Source: Rhodanobacter sp. 7MK24
GTDB taxonomy: Bacteria > Pseudomonadota > Gammaproteobacteria > Xanthomonadales > Rhodanobacteraceae
Reading direction: 5' to 3'
Assembly (NCBI RefSeq): GCF_014842995.1
Contig: NZ_JACYXL010000001.1
Coordinates: 745,183 to 809,182, forward strand
Length of the DNA: 64,000 nt
In this document: positions 42,849-51,390 of the stretch, piece after piece
How the letters are laid out: each line of letters begins with the position of its first letter
Numbering within the stretch: position 1 is the first letter of the stretch
Notes under the pieces: model-generated
Database searches by the model: none
What the model saw: the letters and a program-made list of their open reading frames with translations, nothing else
What the model was told of the DNA's origin: nothing
Program-made: the position numbers and the translations under genes

Positions 42849-43550
42849 TCAGGCAGCCACGTCCACCAGCACTAGCTCGGCATCCTCCAGCGCGGTGACG
42901 CGCAGGACGGGTTCGTCGCGGATCGCCGCGCCGTCGCGGGCTTCCAGCTTCAAGCCATTGAGTTCCACTGCGCCGCTGGCCGGCACCAGGTAGCCGTATC
43001 GACCGGTTGCCATCGCGTATTCCGCCGTCTCGCCGGCCTTCAGCGTGGCGCCCAGCACGCGTGCATCGGTGCGCAGGGGCAGGGCGTCGCCGTCGCCAGC
43101 GATGCCGCTGGCCAGGACCACGAAACGCCCGGCCCGCTCGCCCTTGGGGAAGGGCCGTGTGCCCCACGCCGGCGGCTGGCCGTGCGCATCGGGGATGATC
43201 CAGATCTGGAAGATGCGCGTGGTTTCGTCCTCCATGTTGTATTCGGCATGCGTGATGCCGCTGCCGGCGCTCATCACCTGCACGTCGCCCGCCACGGTGC
43301 GGCCCTTGTTGCCGAGGCTGTCCTGGTGGCTGATCGCGCCCTCGCGCACGTAGGTGATGATCTCCATGTCGGAATGGGGATGCGGCGGGAAGCCGGAGTG
43401 CGGCGCGATGGTGTCGTCGTTCCACACGCGCAGCGCGCCCCAGCCCATGCGCGCAGGCTCGTGATAGCCGGCGAACGAGAAATGATGTTTCGCCTTCAGC
43501 CAGCCGTGGTCGGCGCCGCCGAGGCGGTCGAAAGGCCTGCGTTCGATCAT
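42849..43550 (-). CDS. Pirin family protein (YhhW-like quercetinase type)
   Basis: 233 residues from ATG 43550 (GAGGG upstream). Bicupin with the pirin metal motif GFPPHPHSDMEIITYV and a second HAEYN motif (SAGSGITHAEYNME), which supply the three His and one Glu. The length is that of the short YhhW-type pirins, some of which oxidise quercetin. FDRLGGADHGWLKAKHHFSF is the expected N-terminus. Confidence 0.93.
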   Translation of the reverse strand: MIERRPFDRLGGADHGWLKAKHHFSFAGYHEPARMGWGALRVWNDDTIAPHSGFPPHPHSDMEIITYVREGAISHQDSLGNKGRTVAGDVQVMSAGSGITHAEYNMEDETTRIFQIWIIPDAHGQPPAWGTRPFPKGERAGRFVVLASGIAGDGDALPLRTDARVLGATLKAGETAEYAMATGRYGYLVPASGAVELNGLKLEARDGAAIRDEPVLRVTALEDAELVLVDVAA

Positions 43551-43979
43551 GGGAATGCCCTCAAGAGTGGATGCGCACAGCATGGGGCCGGGGAGGGTGG
43601 AGGGGAACCGACAAACGGTGAACGGATTGTTTCCATCGCGGGTCGTTGGTGACAATGAAAGTGGGGCTAAGCAGTAGGCGTGCATTTTTGCCACAAGTGG
43701 GGGCGACTCCATCCACTGCCTCGGACGACGCTAATAGCGGCGTGGTTACAACCGCCGGTGCTGCCCATTCGAACGAGCAGAGTCCACCTGCGTTTGATAG
43801 ATGTATTCTGAATGCGATCAATGCAGTGCGCCGCACTCGCGATCAGGTGGCGAGCAGCAGCTCCAGAGGGTGAGGCAAGCATTGGGACGGGGAGTTGGGC
43901 GATGCAGGGCGTCGAATGGCCGAATAGGCCGCGTCAATCCGCACCAAGCTTAGTTGAGCAGGCAACCAGGGAGAGTGCC
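43551..43979. other. Divergent intergenic region before effector-like locus 3
   Basis: 429 bases between pirin and the 43980 gene, less GC-rich than the flanks between about 43640 and 43830. No gene, repeat or hairpin recognised; presumably contains two promoters. Confidence 0.55.
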
Positions 43980-44456
43980 ATGGCAGACATCTTCGATGAC
44001 GATTTCATGGGTGGTGGCGGCCTCAACAACGGGCTCACGATGAACCCCCGGTGCCCGTTCTGGCAGCACCAGCACCGTTTCGTCAGAAGGATCATGCTGC
44101 GAGGGACCGGCTGGGACGGATCGCATCACCAGGAGCTGATGATCGAGCTTCAGGGTCAGCTTCTGCTGCGTATCTCGCGCAACAATGGCATGGATACCTT
44201 CCAGATTGGCGCCAACCCGAGCAAGTACAACACGCTGGTGGAGCGGCACGTCAGCGGAGACACGATCACCTGCCGTAGAGTCCTGCAGGCGTTCGGCGAG
44301 GTGCGCCGACTATGTCCGACCTACGACCGTGCAAATTGCAGGCGATTCGCCCAAGACATATTCGAGGCCCTGGATCCTGACGTGGTTGGCGCGTTTCAGG
44401 AGGAATCTGGGGGGCGCGGCAGCAGTGCGCAGGAGATCAAGGATCTCTTTTTCTAA
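43980..44456 (+). CDS. Putative permuted papain-fold protein, paralogue B
   Basis: 158 residues, no signal peptide. About 60% identical by eye to the 20923 product over its length, with the same HH (49-50), TITC (Cys98) and NCRRFA (Cys120) positions, supporting a conserved active site of the H-then-C permuted papain type. The acidic, Gly-rich N-terminus (DIFDDDFMGGGG) is poorly conserved and may be a linker or targeting tail. GGGAGAG precedes the ATG. It converges on the AHH/Imm11 pair. Function inferred, not shown. Confidence 0.6.
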   Translation: MADIFDDDFMGGGGLNNGLTMNPRCPFWQHQHRFVRRIMLRGTGWDGSHHQELMIELQGQLLLRISRNNGMDTFQIGANPSKYNTLVERHVSGDTITCRRVLQAFGEVRRLCPTYDRANCRRFAQDIFEALDPDVVGAFQEESGGRGSSAQEIKDLFF

Positions 44457-44608
44457 CTTTTGATCTTGGCTGCGGACTGCAAAGATCGGGACGAAGGAAA
44501 AATCATTTCCCGATTTTGCGAAGCCGAAATCGACAATCCTTGGTTCGTCTCCGCCACGTGTCAGGGGGGGGCTTGGCATGATCTGCCCGAGAGCGAACCC
44601 AGCCGCTC

Positions 44609-45178
44609 CTACAGGGTAGGTTCCAGCATCCCGCACTCGATGCCGCTGAGCCCGGTCGAGGCGATCAACTGGTCGATGACCGCCTTGCCGGCGTCGTTGA
44701 CGTAGATGCGCGATCTGGCGGTCGCAGGATCCTTGAAGACGGCGGCTTCGGCGGGGACTTTCGACAGGTCGAACACTTCACGCCGGATGCGGCCGAGTTC
44801 GTTTTTCTCCGAGTGCTCGACGTCCACGCAGCGCACCAGATGGGTGACGTTGTAGAAAAAGCGCGGACCAGGCGCTCCCTCGCTGTCGAGCTCGAGCAGT
44901 TGTCCGAATGCCGACAGGAACGGCGCCAGCACCGCGTGCGCATGCGCGTTCAGCACCATCGCGCCGGGCACCATCGCGCTGACGTCGGCGGGGGGGCGCT
45001 CATGGTTCTTGCGCGTGCTGTCGGCGAAGCCGATCCGCGGCGGTCGCTTCCATTCCAGCGGCTTGCCGTCAATGCGGAACAGGCCGGCCGACACGTCGCC
45101 CGGATTGAGCGGGACAGCCATCGCGTAATCGTTGACCGAGGCGCAACGCAATTCCCAGATCGTCATCGGCGTATCCAT
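44609..45178 (-). CDS. Imm11-like (DUF1629) immunity protein
   Basis: 189 residues. WELRCASVNDYAMAVPLNPG, PPADVSAMVPGAMVLNAHAH, GPRFFYNVTHLVRCVD and a C-terminal DAGKAVIDQLIASTGLSGIE fit the DUF1629/Imm11 family that protects against AHH and other nuclease toxins. Its ATG lies one base after the stop of the AHH nuclease gene, so the two are made together. Cytoplasmic. Assignment by pattern and gene pairing. Confidence 0.72.
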   Translation of the reverse strand: MDTPMTIWELRCASVNDYAMAVPLNPGDVSAGLFRIDGKPLEWKRPPRIGFADSTRKNHERPPADVSAMVPGAMVLNAHAHAVLAPFLSAFGQLLELDSEGAPGPRFFYNVTHLVRCVDVEHSEKNELGRIRREVFDLSKVPAEAAVFKDPATARSRIYVNDAGKAVIDQLIASTGLSGIECGMLEPTL

Positions 45179-45179
45179 G

Positions 45180-45776
45180 TCAGAGCGGTAGCGCTCCGGA
45201 AAGTATCTTGGTCTTGAGGAATCGCAAGGTCGCCCGGCCTTGCTGGGTGTTTCCGGCGTATTGCAGTTCGTCGTACACGGCCAGGTGATAGGCGACACGG
45301 TGATGCGGGTTGTGGCGCGGCGCGTTGGGATAGCCGGGCAGCCCGGTGGAGGACTGCGGCAGGAAGACCCCGTTGTCGGCGTCGTTGATGCCGATGCCCC
45401 ATCCGAAAAGCAGGGCGCGCGAGTTGGTCGCTTCCGGGTCGCGCAAGGCGACGATGTGGTGCGCGCACGTGCTGGCCGGACGCGATTGCGTCGTCGCCTT
45501 GACGATGTTCCTGGACAGGGTCCGGCGGTGGTTGTAGTCGCGGCGCTCGGCATTGGCGAGCAGTTGTTCGGCCGACGTCGGCAGCGTCACGCCGTTGTTG
45601 TAGCGCACCCGCGCCTTCTCCTTGCGGGTCAGCAGGTCGTTGCGTACTCCGTATGGATTGACGTCAGGGGCGCCGGCTGCGATCCGGTTGGTCGCGATCG
45701 TGAGTTCGAACACCTTGCCAGGCGTACTGGGCGCCAATGCACCGGCTGCCTGGAGGTCCTTCGGTTTCGCTGTCAT
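45180..45776 (-). CDS. AHH-domain nuclease, probable toxin
   Basis: 198 residues. CAHHIVALRD (Ala105-His106-His107) with GIGINDADNGVFLP and HHRVAYHLAVYDEL is the AHH motif set of HNH/EndoVII-fold nucleases used as interbacterial toxins. The preceding 100 residues (YNNGVTLPTSAEQLLANAER and a basic RRDYNHRRTLSRN) are not a recognised delivery domain and there is no signal peptide, PAAR or RHS part. I start at ATG 45776 (GGGGGA upstream); TTG at 45818 is possible. Coupled to an Imm11-like gene. Confidence 0.76.
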   Translation of the reverse strand: MTAKPKDLQAAGALAPSTPGKVFELTIATNRIAAGAPDVNPYGVRNDLLTRKEKARVRYNNGVTLPTSAEQLLANAERRDYNHRRTLSRNIVKATTQSRPASTCAHHIVALRDPEATNSRALLFGWGIGINDADNGVFLPQSSTGLPGYPNAPRHNPHHRVAYHLAVYDELQYAGNTQQGRATLRFLKTKILSGALPL

Positions 45777-45951
45777 GGCCTGTCCCCCGCTGCGCTGCGC
45801 GAGCACGTTGCTGTCCAATGCAGGGGGCGAGTATGCGGCAAAACAGGGGGCGGGAGTGCCTTTTCCCGGAGGACGCCAGTGACGTTTTTTTCAGGTTGCC
45901 GGCCTGGAAGGAAGCATGCTCGACCCGGGGTGTGGTCGAGCGTTGCTGCCG

Positions 45952-46431
45952 TCATCCGCGTCGTGCCGCCTCGATCGCCGCAATATCGATCTTCGCCATT
46001 GTCATCATCGCCGCGAATGCGCGCTTGGCCACGGCTGGATCGGGGTCGGTGATCGCGGCCATCAGGGCGCGCGGGGTGATTTGCCAGGACAAACCCCACC
46101 GGTCCTTGCACCAGCCGCAGGCGCTGGCGTGGCCGCCGTTGCCGATGATGGCATTCCATAGGCGATCGGTTTCGGCCTGGTCGTCGGTGGCCACCTGGAA
46201 CGAAAACGCATCGGTATGCGGAACGCCGGGACCGCCATTGAGGCCCAGGCATGGAATGCCCATCACCGTGAACTCCACCGTCAGCACGTCGCCCTGCTTG
46301 CCTGCGGGATAGTCGCCCGGTGCGCGATGGACCGCGCCCACGGTACTGTCCGGGAACGTCTCGGCGTAGAACGTGGCGGCGTCCAGCGCGGCGCCGTCGT
46401 ACCACAGGCAAATCGTGTTCTTGTTCATCAT
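45952..46431 (-). CDS. VOC family protein (3-demethylubiquinone methyltransferase-like/PhnB)
   Basis: 159 residues from ATG 46431 (AGGAG upstream; a second ATG follows directly). ICLWYDGAALDAATFYAETF, GDVLTVEFTVMGIPCLGLNG and WGLSWQITPRAL are the marks of this VOC group. Despite the database name, most members are not methyltransferases and have no known substrate. About 105 bases downstream of an SRPBCC gene on the same strand. Confidence 0.9.
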   Translation of the reverse strand: MMNKNTICLWYDGAALDAATFYAETFPDSTVGAVHRAPGDYPAGKQGDVLTVEFTVMGIPCLGLNGGPGVPHTDAFSFQVATDDQAETDRLWNAIIGNGGHASACGWCKDRWGLSWQITPRALMAAITDPDPAVAKRAFAAMMTMAKIDIAAIEAARRG

Positions 46432-46535
46432 CGGGGTTCTCCTGGCATGGGGCGATGCATTCGTCCCTTCATTCGAAGCAGGGTGAAGCCAATGGCGCGG
46501 CCAGTGCCGCGTCGCCATCTTCCTCATGTGCGGGC

Positions 46536-46979
46536 TCAGCCTGGAATCGTCGGTTCCACCAGCCGCTCCAGCAAGGTGAGCGATTCCTGCCAGCCGAGGT
46601 GGCATTGCTCGGTCGGGATCATGTCGGGGATGCCTGCCTGTTCGATCTGCATCTCGGTGCCACAACCGACCTCGCGCAGGACGATGGTGGTGACCATGGT
46701 GCCTGGCAAGCCGGGATCGTCGAAGCGGTCATCGTGGACGATGCGCTGGTGCGGCACCAGTTCCAGGTAGGTACCGCCGAAGTTGTGGCCGTTGCCGCTG
46801 CCGAAGTTGGTGAAGCTCATGCGGTAACGGCCGCCGACGCGTGCATCGAGTTCGTGCACGGTGCAGGTGAAGCCGTCCGGCGGCAGCCACTTGGCCAGTG
46901 CCGCGGGATCGAGAAAGGCGCGGTAGACGCGCTCGGGCGGGGCGGTGAATACACGCAGCAGGCGGACGGTGCCGGACAT
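46536..46979 (-). CDS. SRPBCC (AHSA1-like) family protein
   Basis: 147 residues from ATG 46979 (GGAGG upstream). RVFTAPPERVYRAFLDPAAL, AKWLPPDGFTC, GGRYRMSF and ECH-type end GWQESLTLLERLVEP are the START/AHSA1 pattern, a hydrophobic-ligand cavity fold. SRPBCC and VOC genes are often paired, as here. Ligand unknown. Confidence 0.9.
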   Translation of the reverse strand: MSGTVRLLRVFTAPPERVYRAFLDPAALAKWLPPDGFTCTVHELDARVGGRYRMSFTNFGSGNGHNFGGTYLELVPHQRIVHDDRFDDPGLPGTMVTTIVLREVGCGTEMQIEQAGIPDMIPTEQCHLGWQESLTLLERLVEPTIPG

Positions 46980-47270
46980 GGTGGCCTCCAAAGGGAGTGG
47001 CGGGTTGGGTTCTCATGATGGCGACGAACGGGCCGGTCGCCTATCGACACAGATGATGCGAGGAGACTCTGCGATCGTCGCTGCACTCGCTGCAGTGTGC
47101 GTGTCCGCGGCGCGTCCGTTGTCCGTTGCGTGTGTCCGCGGACGGACAAAGATTTCCGGCGGCCGGCGGGAAATAGCCTGAAACAGGGGTTTTCGAGGCA
47201 TGTCGGTGTTGGCACGCCCTTTGCCATATCCAACTCGAAAGCTTCATTTCCCATCCAACGGAGAGCCGCC

Positions 47271-47369
47271 ATGAAATTCTTCAAGTACGAAACCCTGATC
47301 CTGCAGAGCCTGTTCAGTGCCTGCCTGCTGATTTGCGTGATGACTGTCGGCGGCATGCTGCTGGCCTGA
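47271..47369 (+). CDS. 32-residue single-helix membrane peptide
   Basis: MKFFKYETLILQSLFSACLL then ICVMTVGGMLLA*: a short amphipathic start and one hydrophobic helix. GGAGAG is eight bases before the ATG. It precedes a secreted-protein gene by 132 bases. Small but well supported by ribosome site and composition; function unknown. Confidence 0.52.
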   Translation: MKFFKYETLILQSLFSACLLICVMTVGGMLLA

Positions 47370-47501
47370 GCGGTCGATCACACGAAATACCGGCAACACG
47401 CCGGTTTGGGGCGGCATTGTCCGCCCCGTTTCGCGGGCAAGCGCCAAACCCCTGGCATGTCCGCGCTTTTCCCCCTGGTACTCAATGGAGATCGTCAAGT
47501 C

Positions 47502-47888
47502 ATGAATACTATTTCCTCGATCCGTTCCGGCATCTCGCGCCGCCTGTCCCGCAGCCTGGTGCTGGCGGGTGTCGCCGTCGCGTTCGCCGTGGCGGGCATT
47601 TCCACGGCCAGCGCGCAGGCCACCACGGGCAGCGTGTTCGGCAAGGCGCCGACGGGTTACAGCATCACCGTGCGCAGTCCGGCGAACGGTACCGGGCGCA
47701 CGGTTACCGTGGATTCCACTGGCCGCTACAGTGCGCCATCGCTGCAGATGGGTACTTATACGGTCACGCTGAAGCAGAACGGCCAGGCGGTCGCGGAGCA
47801 TCTCAACGTGCCGGTGACCGTGGGGCGCGGCATCGAGGTGGACTTCGACTGCTCCGTGCTGAAGTGCGGAGAGATCGCGAGCAAGTAA
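47502..47888 (+). CDS. Secreted stand-alone carboxypeptidase-like regulatory domain
   Basis: 128 residues from ATG 47502. Signal peptide (AVAGISTASAQ, cleavage after AQ or SAQ). The mature part, TTGSVFGKAPTGYSITVRSP, GTGRTVTVDSTGRYSAPSLQ and MGTYTVTLKQNG, is the beta-sandwich seen before the plug of Oar-type TonB-dependent receptors in xanthomonads. Here no receptor follows, so the domain is free or mated to another protein. Two Cys near the end (DFDCSVLKCGE). Confidence 0.68.
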   Translation: MNTISSIRSGISRRLSRSLVLAGVAVAFAVAGISTASAQATTGSVFGKAPTGYSITVRSPANGTGRTVTVDSTGRYSAPSLQMGTYTVTLKQNGQAVAEHLNVPVTVGRGIEVDFDCSVLKCGEIASK

Positions 47889-48202
47889 CCTTGGGTCTGG
47901 ATGCGCCGGGCGGTTCGATCCATGGCGCACGACCGCGGACTCGCCCGGCATGAGGTTGTCTCAAACAAAGGCCCGGCATCGAAAGGTGCCGGGCCTTTTC
48001 GTCCGTCCGTGCGGGTGCCGATGCTTGGCTCGCCGGGTTCGGTGTTCCGTGGGCAGTCTGTCGACCAGAAAGCAATGGCTTCTGGGTTGTCACGCTTCCA
48101 TCGTGCGTCACGACACAACCTTTCCCCGGGCATTTGCTTCAAGATGCGCTCCCTTGCGTCACAGCGTGAGAGACGCGTCCCCCTTCATTCAAGGAAAGAA
48201 CC
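47889..48202. other. Intergenic region with a terminator
   Basis: 314 bases between the secreted domain and the MDR dehydrogenase gene. Holds the terminator at 47967-48000 and, further on, the likely promoter of the dehydrogenase. Confidence 0.55.
47967..48000 (+). terminator. Rho-independent terminator
   Basis: Stem aaggcccggca / tgccgggcctt with a short gaaagg-containing loop, followed by ttttc. Confidence 0.85.
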
Positions 48203-49168
48203 ATGCTTGCACTTGTGTTTGACCGGGTTGGCGAGCCACGCGAGGTGCTTCGTCTCGCGGACGTGCCGCCGCCGCAACTCGGTCCCCGCGATGTACTGAT
48301 TGCAGTGCGCGCGCGAGTCATCCAGCCGGCCGATAGCATGTTCATCGCCGGACGCTATCGCGTGAAGCCCGCTTTTCCGCAAGTGGCCGGTTTCGATGCG
48401 GCCGGCGTGGTCGAAAGTACCGGAGTGGAAGTAAGCCACGTGCGCGTGGGGCAGCGCGTGGGCTTTCGCTATCCGGGGGCGTGGGCGGATTTCGCCGTGG
48501 CGCCGGCGGCGCGCGTCTACCCTGTGCCCGACGATCTTTCGGCGCAACTGGATGACGGTGTCGTGTGCCAGTTTGGCCTGAACCCACTCACTGCGTGGGG
48601 CCTGCTCGACGTGGCGCGCCTGCCGCGGGGAGCGCGTGTACTCGTCACGGCGGGACGTTCCGTGGTCGCGGGCCTGCTTGGGCATCTCGCGCAGCAGAGT
48701 GGCCTGGTGGCCGAGCGTCTGGTGCGCGCAGGCGACAGCCATAGCCTGCTGGATGCCTCCGGTACGCAGATGCTGGCGCAGGCGGACGACGTGGCGCGGG
48801 CGCTGGCGGCCGTCGCTCCCTACGATGCAGTGCTGGATGCGGTGGGCGGCCTGGGCGTACCGGCGTTGATCGCCGCGACCGTACCCGGCGGCCGACTGGT
48901 GTCCTACGGCGTGCTCGACGACCGGCCGTTCGAAATGCATGCGGCCACGATGGTGTACCGCAATCTTTCCTGGCAGGGCTTCGGCATCGATGGCTGGCTG
49001 AACCAGTGCGAAGCCACGACGCTCGCACGAGCGCAGCGCGAATGCTGGGAGTTGCTGTCGCGCCATCCCGAGCTGGTTCCCATCGCCGCGCGTTATCCCA
49101 TGCGCGACTTCGATGCGGCACTGGCGGCGGCCAGTGCTGGCAAGGGCGGCAAGGTCCTGCTGGTCTGA
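48203..49168 (+). CDS. MDR family zinc-free alcohol dehydrogenase/quinone oxidoreductase
   Basis: 321 residues. GroES-like N-terminal half (GEPREVLRLADVPPPQLGPR, QVAGFDAAGVVESTG) and a Rossmann half. No zinc Cys ligands are present, as in NADPH quinone oxidoreductases. The nucleotide motif reads VLVTAGRSVVAGLLGHLAQQ rather than the usual AxxGxxG, so cofactor binding may be altered. Cytoplasmic; substrate not predictable. AAGGAAAG precedes the ATG. Confidence 0.85.
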   Translation: MLALVFDRVGEPREVLRLADVPPPQLGPRDVLIAVRARVIQPADSMFIAGRYRVKPAFPQVAGFDAAGVVESTGVEVSHVRVGQRVGFRYPGAWADFAVAPAARVYPVPDDLSAQLDDGVVCQFGLNPLTAWGLLDVARLPRGARVLVTAGRSVVAGLLGHLAQQSGLVAERLVRAGDSHSLLDASGTQMLAQADDVARALAAVAPYDAVLDAVGGLGVPALIAATVPGGRLVSYGVLDDRPFEMHAATMVYRNLSWQGFGIDGWLNQCEATTLARAQRECWELLSRHPELVPIAARYPMRDFDAALAAASAGKGGKVLLV

Positions 49169-49260
49169 CGCCGTGGGAGCGGCATGCCTCGCGTGCCGCT
49201 CATGTATCACACCGACGAGATCGGCACGTCAGCGTGGCGGCGGTTGCGCCAGTGGTTCGC

Positions 49261-50106
49261 TCAGGTGGCGGCTGTCGCGACGCCGGAGGCGTCAGGTGAT
49301 GCAGGTGCCAACAAGAAGCCGAGCGCTTCCTCGCACGGTGCATCCACTTTCAATGCGAGCAGCGCATCGGCGCGGGTGCGCCCCAGCGTGACGGCGGCGA
49401 CTGGCCTGCCGGCCTGCGCGGCGGCGTGGGCGAAGCGGTAGCCGGAATACACCATCAGCGAGGAGCCGACCACCAGCATCGCGTCGGCACGCCGGCAGGC
49501 ATCCATGGCGGCGACTACGCGTTCGCTCGGCACGTTTTCGCCGAAGAACACCACGTCGGGTTTCACGATGGCGTTGCAGTGCGGGCATGGCGGCACATCG
49601 AAGCGGCCGAAGTCGTGTGCTTCGAGATCGGCGTCACCGTCGGGTGCGTCATTGGCATCGAGTCGAGTCCATTCCGGGTTGCGCTCGACCAGTGCACGCT
49701 GGAAGTCGTGGCGCGTGCCGCGCCAGTCGCAGGACATGCAGCGCACGGTGTCGAGCCGGCCGTGCAGGTCGACCACGTTGCCGTTGCCCGCGCGCTGGTG
49801 CAAGCCGTCCACGTTCTGCGTCACCAGCAGCTCGATCCGGCCCTGGCGTTCCAGCTCGACCAGCGCGTGGTGCGTGGCGTTCGGCAGCGCGTGACCGAAG
49901 CGGCGCCAGCCGAGCAGGCTGCGCGCCCAGTAGCGGCGGCGGGTGTGCGGCTCCTGCATGAAGGCTGCAAAGGTGACGGGTGGCGTGCGCTTCCACTGGC
50001 CGTCGCGGTCGCGGTAGTCGGGGATGCCGGAGGCGGTGCTGCAACCGGCGCCGGTCAGCACGAACAGTCGCGGGTGGGTTTCGACGAAGGCTTGCAGTGG
50101 GGTCAT
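49261..50106 (-). CDS. Sir2 family NAD-dependent protein deacylase
   Basis: 281 residues. NAD motif LTGAGCSTASGIPDYRDRDG, TQNVDGLHQRAG with DLHGRLDTVRCMSCDWRG (catalytic His, first zinc Cys pair) and CPHCNAIVKPDVVFFGE (second pair). The spacing resembles class II/SIRT4-like bacterial sirtuins rather than the short CobB. Removes acyl groups from lysines with NAD+. Start at ATG 50106. A GTAG-type REP lies just upstream. Confidence 0.92.
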   Translation of the reverse strand: MTPLQAFVETHPRLFVLTGAGCSTASGIPDYRDRDGQWKRTPPVTFAAFMQEPHTRRRYWARSLLGWRRFGHALPNATHHALVELERQGRIELLVTQNVDGLHQRAGNGNVVDLHGRLDTVRCMSCDWRGTRHDFQRALVERNPEWTRLDANDAPDGDADLEAHDFGRFDVPPCPHCNAIVKPDVVFFGENVPSERVVAAMDACRRADAMLVVGSSLMVYSGYRFAHAAAQAGRPVAAVTLGRTRADALLALKVDAPCEEALGFLLAPASPDASGVATAAT

Positions 50107-50122
50107 GGTGAGCCAAACCTGT

Positions 50123-50200
50123 TGTAGGAGCGCACCCTGTGCACGATGGCTCTGTGCTCGATCGAGGCCGAGGCAATCGCGCGCAGGGGGCGCTCCTACA
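50123..50200. repeat. GTAG-type REP pair (inverted)
   Basis: Tgtaggagcgcaccctgtgc at the left and gcgcagggggcgctcctaca at the right are inverted copies, with GTAG at the outer end of each. This is the type called SMAG/GTAG REP in Stenotrophomonas and relatives. Possible structured RNA in the gap between two genes. Confidence 0.82.
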
Positions 50201-50214
50201 CGGTTCAGTGGTGG

Positions 50215-51264
50215 TCAGTCCAACGTCGCCATGTCGATCACGAAACGGTACTTCACGTCGCCCTTGAGCATGCGCTCATAGGCCTGGTTGATGTCTTTGA
50301 TCGGAATCATCTCGATGTCGGAAACGATGCCGTGCTTCGCGCAGAAGTCCAGCATCTCCTGCGTCTCGCGGATGCCGCCGATCAGCGAGCCGGCGATCTG
50401 GCGGCGCTTGAGGATCAGGTTGAACACGGTGGGCGACGGATGCGGGTGTTCCGGCGCACCGACCAGGCACAGCGTACCGTCGCGCTTGAGCAGGGCGAGG
50501 AAGGGATCGAGATTGTGCGAGGCGGCCACGGTGCTGAGGATGAAATCGAAGCTGGCCGTGTGCTGGGCCATCTGCGCCTGATCTTTCGACACCACCACTT
50601 CGTCAGCGCCGAGACGCTTGGCGTCCTCCTGCTTGCCGGGGGAGGTGGTGAACAGCACCACGTGCGCACCCATCGCGTGCGCCAGCTTCACGCCCATGTG
50701 GCCGAGGCCGCCCAGGCCGACGATGCCCACCTTCTTGCCGGGGCCGACGTTCCAGTGGCGCAGCGGCGAATAGGTGGTGATGCCAGCGCACAGCAGCGGC
50801 GCCACCGCGGCGAGCTGCTCCGCCTTGTGGTTGACGCGCAATACGAATTTCTCGTCCACCACGATGTTTTCGGAGTAGCCGCCCCAGGTGTTCTCGCCGC
50901 CGAACATTGGGCCGTTGTAGGTGCCCGTGAAGCCGTTCTCGCAGTACTGCTCCTCGCCTTCGGCGCAAGAGGCGCAGTGCTGGCAGCTGTCCACCATGCA
51001 GCCCACGCCCACGGTGTCGCCGGGCTTGAACTGGGTCACCTGCGCGCCTACCGCGGTCACGGTGCCCACGATCTCGTGGCCGGGCACGGAGGGATAGAGC
51101 GTGTTCTGCCATTCGTTGCGTGCGGTGTGCAGGTCGGAGTGGCAGACGCCGCAATACAGGATGTCGATCTTCACGTCGCGCGGGCCGGGTTCGCGACGTT
51201 CGATGTTGAGCGGAGCCAGCGGCTCGCTGGCGGAAGTGGCTCCGTAGGCGCGGGTCTGGGTCAT
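50215..51264 (-). CDS. Zinc-dependent alcohol dehydrogenase (YahK/CAD-like)
   Basis: 349 residues. Catalytic zinc site CGVCHSDLHTA and GHE (VPGHEIVG), structural zinc CMVDSCQHCASCAEGEEQYC, and Rossmann GLGGLGHMGVKLAHAMGAHV. The MAGATYGAT-like start and GIRETQEMLDFCAKHGI are typical of the YahK/cinnamyl-alcohol group, NADPH-dependent aldehyde reductases. Monocistronic. Confidence 0.95.
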   Translation of the reverse strand: MTQTRAYGATSASEPLAPLNIERREPGPRDVKIDILYCGVCHSDLHTARNEWQNTLYPSVPGHEIVGTVTAVGAQVTQFKPGDTVGVGCMVDSCQHCASCAEGEEQYCENGFTGTYNGPMFGGENTWGGYSENIVVDEKFVLRVNHKAEQLAAVAPLLCAGITTYSPLRHWNVGPGKKVGIVGLGGLGHMGVKLAHAMGAHVVLFTTSPGKQEDAKRLGADEVVVSKDQAQMAQHTASFDFILSTVAASHNLDPFLALLKRDGTLCLVGAPEHPHPSPTVFNLILKRRQIAGSLIGGIRETQEMLDFCAKHGIVSDIEMIPIKDINQAYERMLKGDVKYRFVIDMATLD

Positions 51265-51390
51265 GCGGATTCTCCGGGGATGGGGTAGCGCAAGCGGCCG
51301 AGTCTACGCTTCAGGCCATAAAAACAAAGCCATTGAAGCGCGGGGTGGTCATACCCATGTGCGAGAGATTGTCCCCAGCGAGAGCCTGCC

